Position numbers and translations under genes: made by a program. Below are positions 1 to 10,082 of a stretch of DNA of 64,000 bases, one piece after another. The notes under the pieces are model-generated. The model saw only the letters and a program-made list of their open reading frames with translations. It was not told where the DNA came from and made no database searches. The DNA comes from Achromobacter pulmonis (GTDB lineage: Bacteria > Pseudomonadota > Gammaproteobacteria > Burkholderiales > Burkholderiaceae_B): NCBI RefSeq assembly GCF_902859765.1, contig NZ_CADIJV010000031.1, positions 1-64,000 on the forward strand, in the 5' to 3' direction. Position 1 is the first letter of the stretch; every line of letters begins with the position of its first letter.

Positions 1-1
1 C

Positions 2-397
2 TGGCAGATCCAGCACGCCAAGACACCGGTCGTGCCCGCCGATTACTTCACCATCGGCAACCGCTATGCGGTGCGCGGCTTCGACGGGCAGATGACGCTG
101 GCCGCGGAAGATGGCTGGACCTTGCGCAATGACCTGTCGCTGGACCTGGGCGGGTTGGCGGGCCTGCCGGGCCAGCAGCTTTATGCCGGGCTGGACGCCG
201 GCCGCGTTGGCGGCCCGTCGGCCCAGTACCTGGCCAGTCGTACGCTGGTCGGCGCGGTGGCCGGTCTGCGCGGCCGCATCGCCATGCCCTATGTCAATGC
301 CAGCTACGACCTGTCGGCCGGCTGGCCCCTGAAAAAGCCCGACAACCTGAAAACGCAAAGCACGGTGTTCGCCGCCACGCAGATGTTCGAGTTCTAG
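2..397 (+). CDS. TpsB/CdiB-type outer-membrane transporter (3' end only)
   Basis: This is the C-terminal 131 residues of a two-partner-secretion transporter of the FhaC/ShlB/CdiB family; the gene starts before the window. The frame is open from base 2. The segment holds the family motif VRGF (in NRYAVRGFDG, near residue 25) and then alternating hydrophobic beta-strand sequence, and it ends in FEF, the terminal aromatic residue typical of outer-membrane beta barrels. Proteins of this family export the large TpsA partner, here almost certainly the giant exoprotein that starts 71 bases downstream on the same strand. Family assignment is firm. Whether it serves adhesion or contact-dependent inhibition is inferred from the partner. 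Confidence 0.85.
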   Translation, partial: WQIQHAKTPVVPADYFTIGNRYAVRGFDGQMTLAAEDGWTLRNDLSLDLGGLAGLPGQQLYAGLDAGRVGGPSAQYLASRTLVGAVAGLRGRIAMPYVNASYDLSAGWPLKKPDNLKTQSTVFAATQMFEF

Positions 398-468
398 ACC
401 GTTCGGGGCTCGTGCACCCCGGCCGTCGTCCGTTCAGTTGCTTCACGCTTACCGAGAGTTGCCTCGCC

Positions 469-3400
469 ATGTCCGAGCTTCGCTCCGCAGTCGTCTGGTT
501 GGTCCTGACCACGCAGATCTGGACGCCCGTGCTGGCGCAGACGCTACCCATCTCCGTCGACAAGAGCGTGGCGGGCCAGAAGCCCGTGGTGGGCGTTGCC
601 AACGGCGTGCCGGTGGTCAATATCGCGCCGCCCTCGGCCGGTGGCGTGTCGAACAATCGTTTCACCCAGTTCAACGTCGGCCCGTCGGGCGTGGTGCTCA
701 ACAACAGCGGCGCGGCCAGCCAGACGCAACTGGCCGGACAGGTGGCGGGCAACCCGATGCTGGGCTACCAGCGCGCCGCCACCATCCTGAACCAGGTCAC
801 TGCCGCCAACCCGTCGCGCCTGATGGGCATGCTGGAAGTGGCGGGCAACCGTGCCAACGTCATCGTCGCCAACCCGGCGGGTATCACCTGCAACGGCTGC
901 GGCTTTCTGAATGCCAATCGCGCCACGCTCACCACCGGCAAGCCGGTCATCGGCCCGGACGGCACGCTGGGTTTTGACATCGCCAGCGGCCGCCTCGCGA
1001 TCGAGGGCGCGGGCCTGTATGGCGCCAATCTCAGCCAGCTCGACCTGCTGGCCCGCACGCTGGAGCTGAACGCGCAGGTCTGGGCCGACCGCCTCAACGT
1101 GGTCGCGGGCGCGGCGCGGGTGGGCTACGACGGCATTGATGTATCCGCATTGGCCGGGGATGGCGCGGGCACCGGCGTTGCGCTCGATGTGGCGGCGCTG
1201 GGCGGCATGTACGCCAACAGCATCCGCCTGATCGGCACCGAAGCCGGCGTGGGCGTGAACGTGGGCGGCAACCTGGCGGCCTTGACCGGCACGCTGTCCG
1301 TCAGCGCCAATGGCGACGTCAGGATCCTGCCTTCGGCCCGCGTGCAGGCCGCCCGCGATCTGTCGCTGCAAAGCGGACGCGACATCGTCAACCAGGGCAC
1401 CGCCACCGCGGGCGGTGCGTTGGCCTTCAACGCCGCCGGCAAGATCGTCAACCACAGCGCCATCTCGTCGGGCTCGGGCGCTAGCATCGTGGCGCGCCAG
1501 ATGGAGAACCGTGGCGCGTTCACGGCGGGCCTGCAGGCCGATGGGTCGGTCAGCCCGTTGGGCACGTTGAGCGTGCAGGTCGATCAGTTGCTCAACCCCG
1601 GCGTGTTGGTGGCGGGCGGCAATGCCGCCGTCACCGCCGGCGTGCTGGGCCTGTCGGGCGGCAAGTTCGTTGCGGGCGGTGCGTTGACGCTGGATGCCAC
1701 GGGCGCGGTCAGCAACCGCGCCGGCGAAGTGTATGGCGGCTCGGTGGTGCTGCGCGCCGCCAGTCTCGACAACAGCGGCGGCAAGCTCGCCAGCGGCGGC
1801 GCGCTTCGTGGCCGCGTGACGGGCGCCATCGACAACACCGGCGGCACGCTGGCAGGCGCGGGCGCGGTCGATGTCACGGGCAGGTCCGTGGTCAACGCGG
1901 CGAGCGGCGTGGTGTCGGGCGACAACGTGGCGCTGCGCGGCACCGATGCCATCGACAACCAGGGCGGCACGGTGCAGGCCAACGGCGCCTTGCGTGTCGA
2001 GACTGCCGGTGCACTCGACAACCGAGGCGGCAAGCTGCTGGGCGGCAGCGCCGACATTCAGGCGGCGAGCGTGGACAACCGCAACGGCGTGGCCCAGGCC
2101 GATGGCAAGTTGGCGATCACGAGCGGCGGCGTCTTGCGGAACCAGGACGGCGGCCTGTATGGCGGCACGGCGGATTTGAAGAGCGGCAGCCTGGAGAACG
2201 GCGCCGGACGCATCGCGACGGACGGCGCGCTGGATGTCACCGTCACCGGCGCCATCGACAACACCGGCGGCACCATCGCCGCCCAAGGCCTGGCCTCGTT
2301 GGACGCGCAACGCCTGACCAACACCCGCGGCATCGTCGCGGCTAATGGCCTCTCGCTCGAGACGCAAGGCGTGCTGGACAACAATGCCGGCCTGATCCAG
2401 GCCGACAATGCCTTGCTACTCACCGCCGGCAGTCTGAACAACCGCGACACGCTCGTCAACGGCGTCGCCGGCGCGGGCGCCACGGTCGCCGGCGCCCTCG
2501 GCATGATGGGCAAGCAGGTCACGCTCAACGCTGGTTCCATCGACAACCAGGCCGGCCGCATCGGCGCCGGCCAGGACCTCGGCGTGACCACCGGCGCGCT
2601 CGACAACGCGCGCGGCAACGTGTCATCCGACGCCAACGCCAAGCTCGCGTTCAGCAGCCTGGCCAACACGGGCGGCGCCCTGACCGCCGGCACTTCGCTG
2701 GAACTGGTCACCGGCAACCTCGACAACGACGGCAAGATCCATTCCGGCCAGGACCTGAAGATCACCGCCAATACGCTGACCAACCGCGCCGGCGGCGAAC
2801 TGATCGCGGTGCGCAACAACGAGCTGGTCATCGGCGGCCTGCTGGCCAACGCCGGCCTGATCGACGGCGGCTACACCCGCATCCATGCCGGCAGCCTGAC
2901 CAACACCGGCCGCATCTACGGCGACCGCATCGGCATCCAGACCCCGGTCCTGCTGAACGACGCCAACGCCGTCATCGCCTCGCGCAGCGACATGGACCTG
3001 GGCGTGGGCACGCTGACCAACCGCGAACATGCGCTGATCTACGTGGCGGGAGATCTGCGGATCGGCGGCACGCTGGACGCCGGCGGCAAGGCGGCGGGGC
3101 AGGCGACGCTGCTGGCCAACGAATCGGCCAGCATCGAAGCCGAGCGCAACGCAGACATCGCCGCGGCCAGTATCCAGAATCGCAACCTGCACTTTGCCAG
3201 CGAAACCGTCGAAGTCAGCCGCGAAGCCAAATGGTTCTATCGCTTGGACGGCACCACCGACATCGTCGACGGCGAGGGCATGTGGTTCTGCAACACCGTC
3301 AAATCCATCTGCGGCCGCGGGCCGAGCTGGATGGGACAGTACGACGAGCGGCGCCTGCTGATGCCGTCGGCGCGCTATCCGGAAAGCCAGTATGGGCCGC

Positions 3401-6400
3401 CGTTTGACTACAGCAATATCCAGAATGACCAGGAGGGGCGGGCGGGTATCAGTGCACCGATTGGCCTGGCGTATACACCGGAAACGCCGTTTTGCGATGG
3501 TGGCGATTCGGGCTTTTGTTCCGTCGACCCGGCCCAGTTCTTCTACAAACCCGACGCCAAGATCTGGTCGGTATTTGAAGTGGAGCGACCCTCGGGCATC
3601 AGAAAGCCGCCGGCACCCGACGATTGCGGACTGCGTTGCCCCGCGGATCTGGCCCAGCAGCAGGCCCAGTACGACCGCGATCTGGACCTGTACGACACGC
3701 TGAACGAGAAGATCAAGGCGTTCAACGCCGACTTCCGCAACAACCGCATGATCAAGGACTTCACCTTCTACGAGGTGACCGAGATCACGCGCGAAACGCG
3801 CATCACGCAAAGCGATCCGGGCAAGATCATCGTTGGCGGCAACGCCCGCCTTGCCGGCAATATCGTCAACGATAAGAGTCGCATCCTCGCCGGTGGCACC
3901 CTGAAGACCGAAGGCGGCACGCTGAGCAACGTCGGAGCCGAGGGGCTGCGCACGGTCGACCGTGTCGGCACCATGGCCTACACCTACGAGAAGAACGACT
4001 CCCGCAAGTACAACCGCTCCGACTACAACGCCACCGTCCTGGCCGAACGCATCGAGACCGGCCTGGGCGACGCGCAAGGCGGCGCCTCCTTCGCACCGTC
4101 CGGCCAGACGCCGGGGGGCAGCACCATCGTCCAGGCGCTGCCGCCAGCCACGCTGACGCGCATCACGCTACCCGGCAACCAGACCATCGCCGTCGTCGTG
4201 CTGCCGCCGACCATCCCGACCAGCAAGCTGTACCAGGTCGTTCCGGCGCCCAACGCGCCTTACCTGATCGCCACCGACAGCCAGTTCATCGGCTCGCGCA
4301 CCGTGGTGTCCAGCGACTTCCTGCTGGAGAAACTGAACCAGGATCCCGGCCATATCCTCAAGCGCCTGGGCGACGGTTTTTATGAACAGAAGCTGGTCGC
4401 CGAGCAGGTCATGCTGGCCAGCGGCCAACGCTTCGTCGGCGACTACACCGACAACGAAACCCAGTACAAGGCGCTGCTGTCGGCAGGCGCCGACTTCGCC
4501 AACCAGTTCGGCCTGGCGGTGGGCACCGCGCTGACCGAAGAGCAGATGCGCCACCTGACCAGCGATATCGTCTGGATGGTGGAGCAGACCGTCACGCTGC
4601 CCGACGGCACGCAGCAAAAGGTGCTGGCGCCGCAGGTCTACCTGGCCGTCAAGCCGGGCGACCTGCGCGGCGACGGCACGTTGATTGCAGGCCGCGACAC
4701 GCAGATGAGCGCGACGGGCGACGTGGCCAACAGCGGCACCATCGGCGCGCGCAATGCGTTGGTGGTCGATGCGCAGAACGTGCGCAACACCGTGGGCACG
4801 ATACAGGGCAAGACCGTCAACCTGAATGCGCGCAATGACATTGATAATCTGGCGGGGTTGCTCAAGGGGGATGGCGTCACGCTGACCGCGGGCCGCGACA
4901 TCAACCTCACGGCCAGCACCCAATCGAACGTGCGCGGCGGGATCAGCAACACCATCGTCGACGGGGTGGCCCGTATCGACGCCGGGACGCTGAATGCGCA
5001 GGCGGGCCGCGACGTCAACGCGCAGGCTGCCGCCATCGTCACCAGCGGTGATGCGAGCATTCGCGCCGGCAACGATATCAACCTGACCGCCGCGGGGACG
5101 AGCTACGGCGAGTCGTTCAACTTCGGCAAGAAGAACCGGTCGGAGATGCGTACGACGGAGGATATCGGTACGCAGATCGCCGCAGGTGGCAACCTGACGC
5201 TGATGGCAGTGAGGGACGTCAACGCCATCGCCGCGCAAGTCGCATCGGACAAGCAATTGGCTGTTGGCGCGGGACGCGACATCAACGTGCTGGCGGGGGA
5301 CGCCAGTGGCTACACGTACAACGAGATCTACTACAAGACGAAAGGCTTCCTTTCCAGTAAGACGACGCACCGCATCCGCGAGACGGAATGGACCAAGGGA
5401 GTTAGTTCGACCTTTGGCGGCGACACGGTCGCGATGCTGGCCGGACGCGATATGACGGTCGTCGGCTCGAATATCGTCGGTGATCGCGATGTCGAGATCG
5501 CGGTTGGCAGAGATCTGCAGGTTCTGGCCAAGGACGAAACCTACAAGGACTATCAGTACGAAAAGGTCAAAAAGTCGGGCTTTGGCGGCGGCGGGTTCAG
5601 CATCGGCTACAACAAGCAAGAACGCACGGATTGGATGCGCGGGGCCAGTGGCGGCTATGCCGCGAGCACGATTGGCAGTGCTGGCGGTAACCTCACTATC
5701 GACGCGGGACGCGATGTCGGCGTCATGGCGAGCAATCTGCTGGCCCAGGATGGCAATATCTCCATCGTCGGCAGCAACGTCGCGATCATTGCCGGCGTCG
5801 GCGAAGCACGCCAGCATGAGTATCACGAGTTCAAACAGTCCGGCCTGACTATTGGCGTGGCAGGCGGCATGTTGGGCGCTGCCCAGCAGATTCAGGGCAC
5901 CTTGCAGCAAGCTGGCGACGCCAAGAGCGGCAGGCTGGCCGCGGTCAAGGTGGGGCAGGCGGCTTATCAAGCGGTGCAGGCCAACCGGATGATGGACGCG
6001 GCAAAGGCTGACGATGCGTCGGTCGCGCAGAAGGACGCCGCCAGCGCCCAGATCCAGATTAGCCTGGGCTCCAGCAAGTCTGTCAGCGAAACGAAGCGCA
6101 CCCAGGAAACCGCCTTTGGCTCTTCCGTCATGGCGGGCGGCAATATCTCCATCATCGCTTTGGGCGAAAAGGGCGTTGCCGGCTCGGGCAATCTCTCCAT
6201 CATCGGCAGCGACCTGGCCGGCAAGAATGTACTGCTGGCGGCGACCAATGACCTGATGCTGCAAAGTCAGGCTCAGACATCCACCGAAGTCTCCACCAAT
6301 AAGAACAGCGGCTGGAAGGTCGGCGTCGGCATCGGTGTCTCTGATAGCGGTAGCGGCGGCGGCATCAATATCTTTGCCAGCGGCTACGTCGGAAGCGGCA

Positions 6401-8742
6401 ACGCCAAGGGGAACGGCACGACGTATCGCGAGACCCAGGTCAGCGCGCGCGACAACCTGACGTTGATCTCCGGCCGTGACACCGTGCTCGAAGGCGCCCA
6501 GGCGCGGGCGGACCGCATCCGCGCCGATATCGGCCGAAACCTGATTCTGGCGAGCCAGCAGGATTCGGATCGCTATGACGCCAAGCAAAAACAGGCCAAT
6601 GCGGGGGCCAGCTTCAGTTTTGGGTCGATGACCGGCAACGCCTATCTCGGCGCGAGCATCGGCAAGACCAAGTCCAACTATGACAGCGTGATCGAGCAGA
6701 CGGGCTTGTTTGCGGGTTCGGGGGGCTATGACATCTACGTTGGAAAACACACGCAGTTGGATGGCGCCGTCATCGCTAGCGACGCGGATGCTACGAAAAA
6801 CTGGTTGTCCACCGAGACCTTGGGATTCAGCAACCTGCATAACAAGGCGGACTACAAGTCCACCACGGTCGGTATCAACCTGGGCATGTCCGGCGCGTTC
6901 GACAAACCTAACAAGGGCGATGCCTTGGGTGGCGGCCCGTCGGGTTTGAGTTTCGGAAGCACCAGCGGCAGTGAATCAGGCACGACACGCGCGGCTGTGT
7001 CGGCGGGCACGATCGAGGTGCGGTCGGACAAGGACACGGGTAGGGATAGCACGGCCGGGCTGAGCCGTGACACCGTAGGGGCGAACGGCAGTATTGGAAA
7101 GATCTTCGATAAGGATGAGGTTCGCGAGCAACTGGAGTTCCAGCAGGCGTTTGGGCAGCTGGGGATGCAGATTGCGGGGGATGTGGCGGACCAACTGAAG
7201 AAGGACAACCCGGGCATGTGGGGCGAGGACGGTGTCGGCCGTATTGCTCTGCATACGGCGGTCGCTGGTATTGGTGCAGCCCTGGGCGGTGGCAATGTGG
7301 CGGGTGCCATTGCAGGCACCGTAGCGGGAGATCTCGCCGCCAGCGTGATGCGTGACCAGGTCGAGAGAGCCGTCGCGGGTTTGCCGGCTGAAATGCGAGA
7401 TCAAGTTGCCAAGATCATTTTGAACGTGGTCGCCAGCACGGCAGGCGGTATCGCTGGTGGGACTAGTGGCGCGGGCGGCGCGGCGGCGTCGGACATGTAC
7501 AACAGGCAATTGCATCCGGATGAAGGCCTGTGGATCAAGAAAAATGCCAAACGCTACGCGGAAGAACAAGGTATTCCACTTGCCCAGGCCGAAGCTGAGT
7601 TGACGGGGCAAGCGCAACGACAGGCCGACTCGGCAGCCGCTGAACGCTATGTCGAAAATCAGAATGCTCGCGCGTTCCTGTCGCAGATGACGGGTACACA
7701 GGGTAATGGCTTTGTTTACTTTGACGGTAAGGCGGATCGTACTTACGACAACCAAATCCTTTTCGCTGGTGGAATCAAAGAGAACGCGGATCTGACCGAA
7801 CTCTATGATTTGGCGTGGAAGCGATTGCAGGCTGGCCTCGAACATCCTTCGAATTTGACGGGATCAAACCGAGCCTTGGCAGACGCAACGCTCGATGTCG
7901 TCAACTATGTTTCCAATCAGGCAGAAATCGCCAAGGTGGCACAAGCGTTGCAGAACGAGCGTGCAAAAGCTGAGGCTGTTGGCGACTTTATCTTGCAGCG
8001 TGTTATTGACGACAAGCTGACGAACATCACCTTGATGCAGCAGGGAGGGGTGTTCGATTTGCAGGATCTCACCTGGGAGCAGCGAGAGGCGCTCGGGATG
8101 GCCCTGCAGGCCGGGTTGGAGGGCGGCCGGCTGTCAGTCTCTCAAGTTCGGGCAATGGTCGCGAAGGCGCGGGTTGAGGCCGTAGCTGGGGATAAAGGGT
8201 CGACAACTCCGGCGTCTGCTGATACATCGACCGGTTCGACATCACATACGGTGCGGAATGCCGAAGTATTGGATAAGGACGGGAAGGTACTAGTACGGCA
8301 GAATTCAGAAACCGGGGAGTACGAAGCTATTGGCGGAAGGTCGCTCGGCTATACCGGGAAAAACTCAGATGCAGATGCTGCTAAATTAAAGAACCTTTTC
8401 CCAAATGATCCCGTGATGCCAGGCCCCCGGTATGAATTGATTTTAAATGAATCGGGAGATTATAAATATCGCACGTCGACAGGGGAATTGCGTACGCCAA
8501 AAGGGCAGTTCGACTTCATTCAAAATGGTGGAAAAATATACATCGCTCCTACTAGGGATGATGGCTTCTCGGGGCATTTGTCCCTGTCAAAAGGGGCTGA
8601 CATAGAATTCTCCGGGCAAATACAGTTCTCTCAAAAGGGTGGGTTGAAGGAATGGGACAACAAATCTGGTCACTACCAACCTCCTGCATCTATGGCGCAG
8701 AAAGTAGATTTGCCACAGGAAAAATTCATACAAAAATGGTGA
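469..8742 (+). CDS. FhaB/CdiA-type giant exoprotein (TpsA) with polymorphic toxin-like C-terminus
   Basis: Large secreted beta-helical protein of 2757 residues, exported by the TpsB encoded just upstream. The start is placed at ATG 469 because it opens directly into a signal peptide (cleavage near residue 23, VLAQ); an upstream GTG at 412 would bury it. Residues 25-170 are the TPS secretion domain, with NPAG at 135 and a Cys pair CNGC at 141-144. About 20-residue DNxGGxL-type haemagglutinin repeats fill roughly 380-760. A non-repetitive insert with Cys residues covers about 905-1390, and a second repeat set runs to about 2180. A Gly/Ala-rich pretoxin region ends in YNRQLH at 2344. The last ~410 residues differ in composition and contain GHLSL (His2703) and NKSGHY (His2735). 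I recall similar motifs at the tips of other polymorphic toxins, but the activity is unknown. It may act in contact-dependent inhibition, adhesion, or both. Confidence 0.85.
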   Translation: MSELRSAVVWLVLTTQIWTPVLAQTLPISVDKSVAGQKPVVGVANGVPVVNIAPPSAGGVSNNRFTQFNVGPSGVVLNNSGAASQTQLAGQVAGNPMLGYQRAATILNQVTAANPSRLMGMLEVAGNRANVIVANPAGITCNGCGFLNANRATLTTGKPVIGPDGTLGFDIASGRLAIEGAGLYGANLSQLDLLARTLELNAQVWADRLNVVAGAARVGYDGIDVSALAGDGAGTGVALDVAALGGMYANSIRLIGTEAGVGVNVGGNLAALTGTLSVSANGDVRILPSARVQAARDLSLQSGRDIVNQGTATAGGALAFNAAGKIVNHSAISSGSGASIVARQMENRGAFTAGLQADGSVSPLGTLSVQVDQLLNPGVLVAGGNAAVTAGVLGLSGGKFVAGGALTLDATGAVSNRAGEVYGGSVVLRAASLDNSGGKLASGGALRGRVTGAIDNTGGTLAGAGAVDVTGRSVVNAASGVVSGDNVALRGTDAIDNQGGTVQANGALRVETAGALDNRGGKLLGGSADIQAASVDNRNGVAQADGKLAITSGGVLRNQDGGLYGGTADLKSGSLENGAGRIATDGALDVTVTGAIDNTGGTIAAQGLASLDAQRLTNTRGIVAANGLSLETQGVLDNNAGLIQADNALLLTAGSLNNRDTLVNGVAGAGATVAGALGMMGKQVTLNAGSIDNQAGRIGAGQDLGVTTGALDNARGNVSSDANAKLAFSSLANTGGALTAGTSLELVTGNLDNDGKIHSGQDLKITANTLTNRAGGELIAVRNNELVIGGLLANAGLIDGGYTRIHAGSLTNTGRIYGDRIGIQTPVLLNDANAVIASRSDMDLGVGTLTNREHALIYVAGDLRIGGTLDAGGKAAGQATLLANESASIEAERNADIAAASIQNRNLHFASETVEVSREAKWFYRLDGTTDIVDGEGMWFCNTVKSICGRGPSWMGQYDERRLLMPSARYPESQYGPPFDYSNIQNDQEGRAGISAPIGLAYTPETPFCDGGDSGFCSVDPAQFFYKPDAKIWSVFEVERPSGIRKPPAPDDCGLRCPADLAQQQAQYDRDLDLYDTLNEKIKAFNADFRNNRMIKDFTFYEVTEITRETRITQSDPGKIIVGGNARLAGNIVNDKSRILAGGTLKTEGGTLSNVGAEGLRTVDRVGTMAYTYEKNDSRKYNRSDYNATVLAERIETGLGDAQGGASFAPSGQTPGGSTIVQALPPATLTRITLPGNQTIAVVVLPPTIPTSKLYQVVPAPNAPYLIATDSQFIGSRTVVSSDFLLEKLNQDPGHILKRLGDGFYEQKLVAEQVMLASGQRFVGDYTDNETQYKALLSAGADFANQFGLAVGTALTEEQMRHLTSDIVWMVEQTVTLPDGTQQKVLAPQVYLAVKPGDLRGDGTLIAGRDTQMSATGDVANSGTIGARNALVVDAQNVRNTVGTIQGKTVNLNARNDIDNLAGLLKGDGVTLTAGRDINLTASTQSNVRGGISNTIVDGVARIDAGTLNAQAGRDVNAQAAAIVTSGDASIRAGNDINLTAAGTSYGESFNFGKKNRSEMRTTEDIGTQIAAGGNLTLMAVRDVNAIAAQVASDKQLAVGAGRDINVLAGDASGYTYNEIYYKTKGFLSSKTTHRIRETEWTKGVSSTFGGDTVAMLAGRDMTVVGSNIVGDRDVEIAVGRDLQVLAKDETYKDYQYEKVKKSGFGGGGFSIGYNKQERTDWMRGASGGYAASTIGSAGGNLTIDAGRDVGVMASNLLAQDGNISIVGSNVAIIAGVGEARQHEYHEFKQSGLTIGVAGGMLGAAQQIQGTLQQAGDAKSGRLAAVKVGQAAYQAVQANRMMDAAKADDASVAQKDAASAQIQISLGSSKSVSETKRTQETAFGSSVMAGGNISIIALGEKGVAGSGNLSIIGSDLAGKNVLLAATNDLMLQSQAQTSTEVSTNKNSGWKVGVGIGVSDSGSGGGINIFASGYVGSGNAKGNGTTYRETQVSARDNLTLISGRDTVLEGAQARADRIRADIGRNLILASQQDSDRYDAKQKQANAGASFSFGSMTGNAYLGASIGKTKSNYDSVIEQTGLFAGSGGYDIYVGKHTQLDGAVIASDADATKNWLSTETLGFSNLHNKADYKSTTVGINLGMSGAFDKPNKGDALGGGPSGLSFGSTSGSESGTTRAAVSAGTIEVRSDKDTGRDSTAGLSRDTVGANGSIGKIFDKDEVREQLEFQQAFGQLGMQIAGDVADQLKKDNPGMWGEDGVGRIALHTAVAGIGAALGGGNVAGAIAGTVAGDLAASVMRDQVERAVAGLPAEMRDQVAKIILNVVASTAGGIAGGTSGAGGAAASDMYNRQLHPDEGLWIKKNAKRYAEEQGIPLAQAEAELTGQAQRQADSAAAERYVENQNARAFLSQMTGTQGNGFVYFDGKADRTYDNQILFAGGIKENADLTELYDLAWKRLQAGLEHPSNLTGSNRALADATLDVVNYVSNQAEIAKVAQALQNERAKAEAVGDFILQRVIDDKLTNITLMQQGGVFDLQDLTWEQREALGMALQAGLEGGRLSVSQVRAMVAKARVEAVAGDKGSTTPASADTSTGSTSHTVRNAEVLDKDGKVLVRQNSETGEYEAIGGRSLGYTGKNSDADAAKLKNLFPNDPVMPGPRYELILNESGDYKYRTSTGELRTPKGQFDFIQNGGKIYIAPTRDDGFSGHLSLSKGADIEFSGQIQFSQKGGLKEWDNKSGHYQPPASMAQKVDLPQEKFIQKW

Positions 8743-8749
8743 GATTGAT

Positions 8750-9211
8750 ATGAAGCCTTCTTCAGAGCTGGAAGATTTGGATAACTTGTTATCGATGCTC
8801 TTGTTGCGTAGATCTAGTGGAGAAGAGAATAGGCTTAGTCAAATTGTTCGGCGACTATCGTCTGATAAAAAGATAGAAATTATAGAAAGACTGTCGAAGA
8901 AAAGCGTTCGTCTAGCGGCGTCAATTGCGGCTCGAGCTAATCTTTCGATAGATCAGCAATCTGTTCTTTTTGCGAAAATTTTGAAAAGGGAGCAAAGCAA
9001 TGAAATTAGACAATACGTTGATCGCCTATTTGCCCATAGATTGGGTATAGCCAGAATTCTGAAAATACTTATAAAGTATGAAGACTCCAATCCAAAGGGA
9101 GTGTATTTTGCAGCCTACTATTTGGGAAGTGATGATTCTCTTTCCGTATTGAATAAAAAGCGAGTTGTTGAATTACTTGAAAGGGCAAAAATTAAGGCTC
9201 TTGGACAATAG
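8750..9211 (+). CDS. Probable immunity protein to the upstream exoprotein toxin
   Basis: Small protein of 153 residues with no family I recognise. It starts 7 bases after the exoprotein stop, with a GGTGAG ribosome-binding sequence that overlaps that stop, so the two are translated together. The sequence is almost entirely predicted helix, rich in Lys, Ile, Leu and Ser, with no signal peptide or membrane segment, so it should be cytoplasmic. The spacing of the helices is reminiscent of HEAT-like repeats, as in many immunity proteins, but this is only an impression. Codon use is strikingly AT-rich compared with all other genes in the window and matches the last part of the exoprotein gene. Position, size and composition point to a CdiI-type immunity protein; the sequence itself proves no function. 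Confidence 0.6.
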   Translation: MKPSSELEDLDNLLSMLLLRRSSGEENRLSQIVRRLSSDKKIEIIERLSKKSVRLAASIAARANLSIDQQSVLFAKILKREQSNEIRQYVDRLFAHRLGIARILKILIKYEDSNPKGVYFAAYYLGSDDSLSVLNKKRVVELLERAKIKALGQ

Positions 9212-9353
9212 GGAAGAATTCAGACTATGTTTTCCGGCGAAGCCTAGAGCCTCCACGGTCTACACCGAGATCTTCCCATTCGCCGAGCCGGCTACTGCCG
9301 AGTAGTCAGCTACCGCCAGTCCGCAGTTTGCTTCATTGGTTACCACGAACATC

Positions 9354-10034
9354 ATGCGTTCACTTAAATTGGCAGCTACTGCCGCTGTGTTGCTGCTGAC
9401 GTCGGGCTGCGCCTTCATCATGGGTTCCCCGGCCAAGCCTTTGGCTACGAACCCCGGGCCGGATGAAGTAATCAGTCCGGTGTTGGTCTATACGTCCGAC
9501 TGCGATTTCCAGAAGCAATTGGACGACACGGGCTGGATCGGCGCGCGTACCGCGCTGCCTGCGCTGTATGCAGCCGAGGCGGTCTGCAAGGCCCTGAACA
9601 ACGAACTACCAGGGGCGATGGATGCGGCAGGCATCAAGGCGACATTCAAGCTGCGCAAGGTGAATCCGGATTCCGCGCGGCCTTTGACCTTGAAGGAAGA
9701 CGCAGCGGCCATCGGGGCAAAGTATGTGGTGGCATTGGGCGAACCCTATGGCTTTGGCGGCTATCAGCAATACGGCCCATCGGTAAGCATCAAGGTGCGC
9801 CTGTATGACGCCGTATCGGGTGAATACCGCGGCTACGCCGAAGACACCTATCCGATTTCCTTGCGCGACTACTCCAATCGGGGGCCGGCCGCAGACGGCC
9901 TGCGGATCGCGGCGGATATGGCGCAAATGTTGGCGCGCACGATGCGCAAGCGCTGCACCGAGGCCTATCCTTATCAATGCGGCAAGACAGGCTTGTTCCG
10001 CCTGGCCGAGCCTCGCGACTCCTATGGCAAATGA
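9354..10034 (+). CDS. Uncharacterised lipoprotein
   Basis: Predicted lipoprotein of 226 residues. The signal peptide runs to a clear lipobox LTSGC with Cys19 as the lipidated residue, so the mature protein is membrane-anchored and probably periplasmic. ATG 9354 is preferred over an in-frame TTG at 9336 because it gives a normal-length signal peptide. I do not recognise a named domain. The mature part has alternating strands and helices, a region around residues 115-165 (KYVVALGEPYGFGG and following) that looks like a small beta-rich domain, and two Cys near the C-terminus. It lies in the same direction as, and 48 bases before, a second lipoprotein gene, so the two may be co-transcribed. Confidence 0.7.
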   Translation: MRSLKLAATAAVLLLTSGCAFIMGSPAKPLATNPGPDEVISPVLVYTSDCDFQKQLDDTGWIGARTALPALYAAEAVCKALNNELPGAMDAAGIKATFKLRKVNPDSARPLTLKEDAAAIGAKYVVALGEPYGFGGYQQYGPSVSIKVRLYDAVSGEYRGYAEDTYPISLRDYSNRGPAADGLRIAADMAQMLARTMRKRCTEAYPYQCGKTGLFRLAEPRDSYGK

Positions 10035-10082
10035 GCACCGCGTTTGCCGTGGCTAATTTATTCTCTTTTGAGTGAGTGGTAG

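Noticed and set aside
544-2367. Long open frames opposite the exoprotein, ABC, PPK2 and mrdA genes
   Set aside because: They are antisense or out-of-frame shadows produced by high GC and repetitive codon patterns, with no family likeness or start signals.
4666-4674. An Arg-Gly-Asp triplet in the FhaB/CdiA-like protein, as in the integrin-binding site of Bordetella FHA
   Set aside because: A three-residue motif in a 2757-residue Gly/Asp-rich protein is expected by chance, and the flanking sequence (DLRGDGTL) is ordinary repeat-type sequence.
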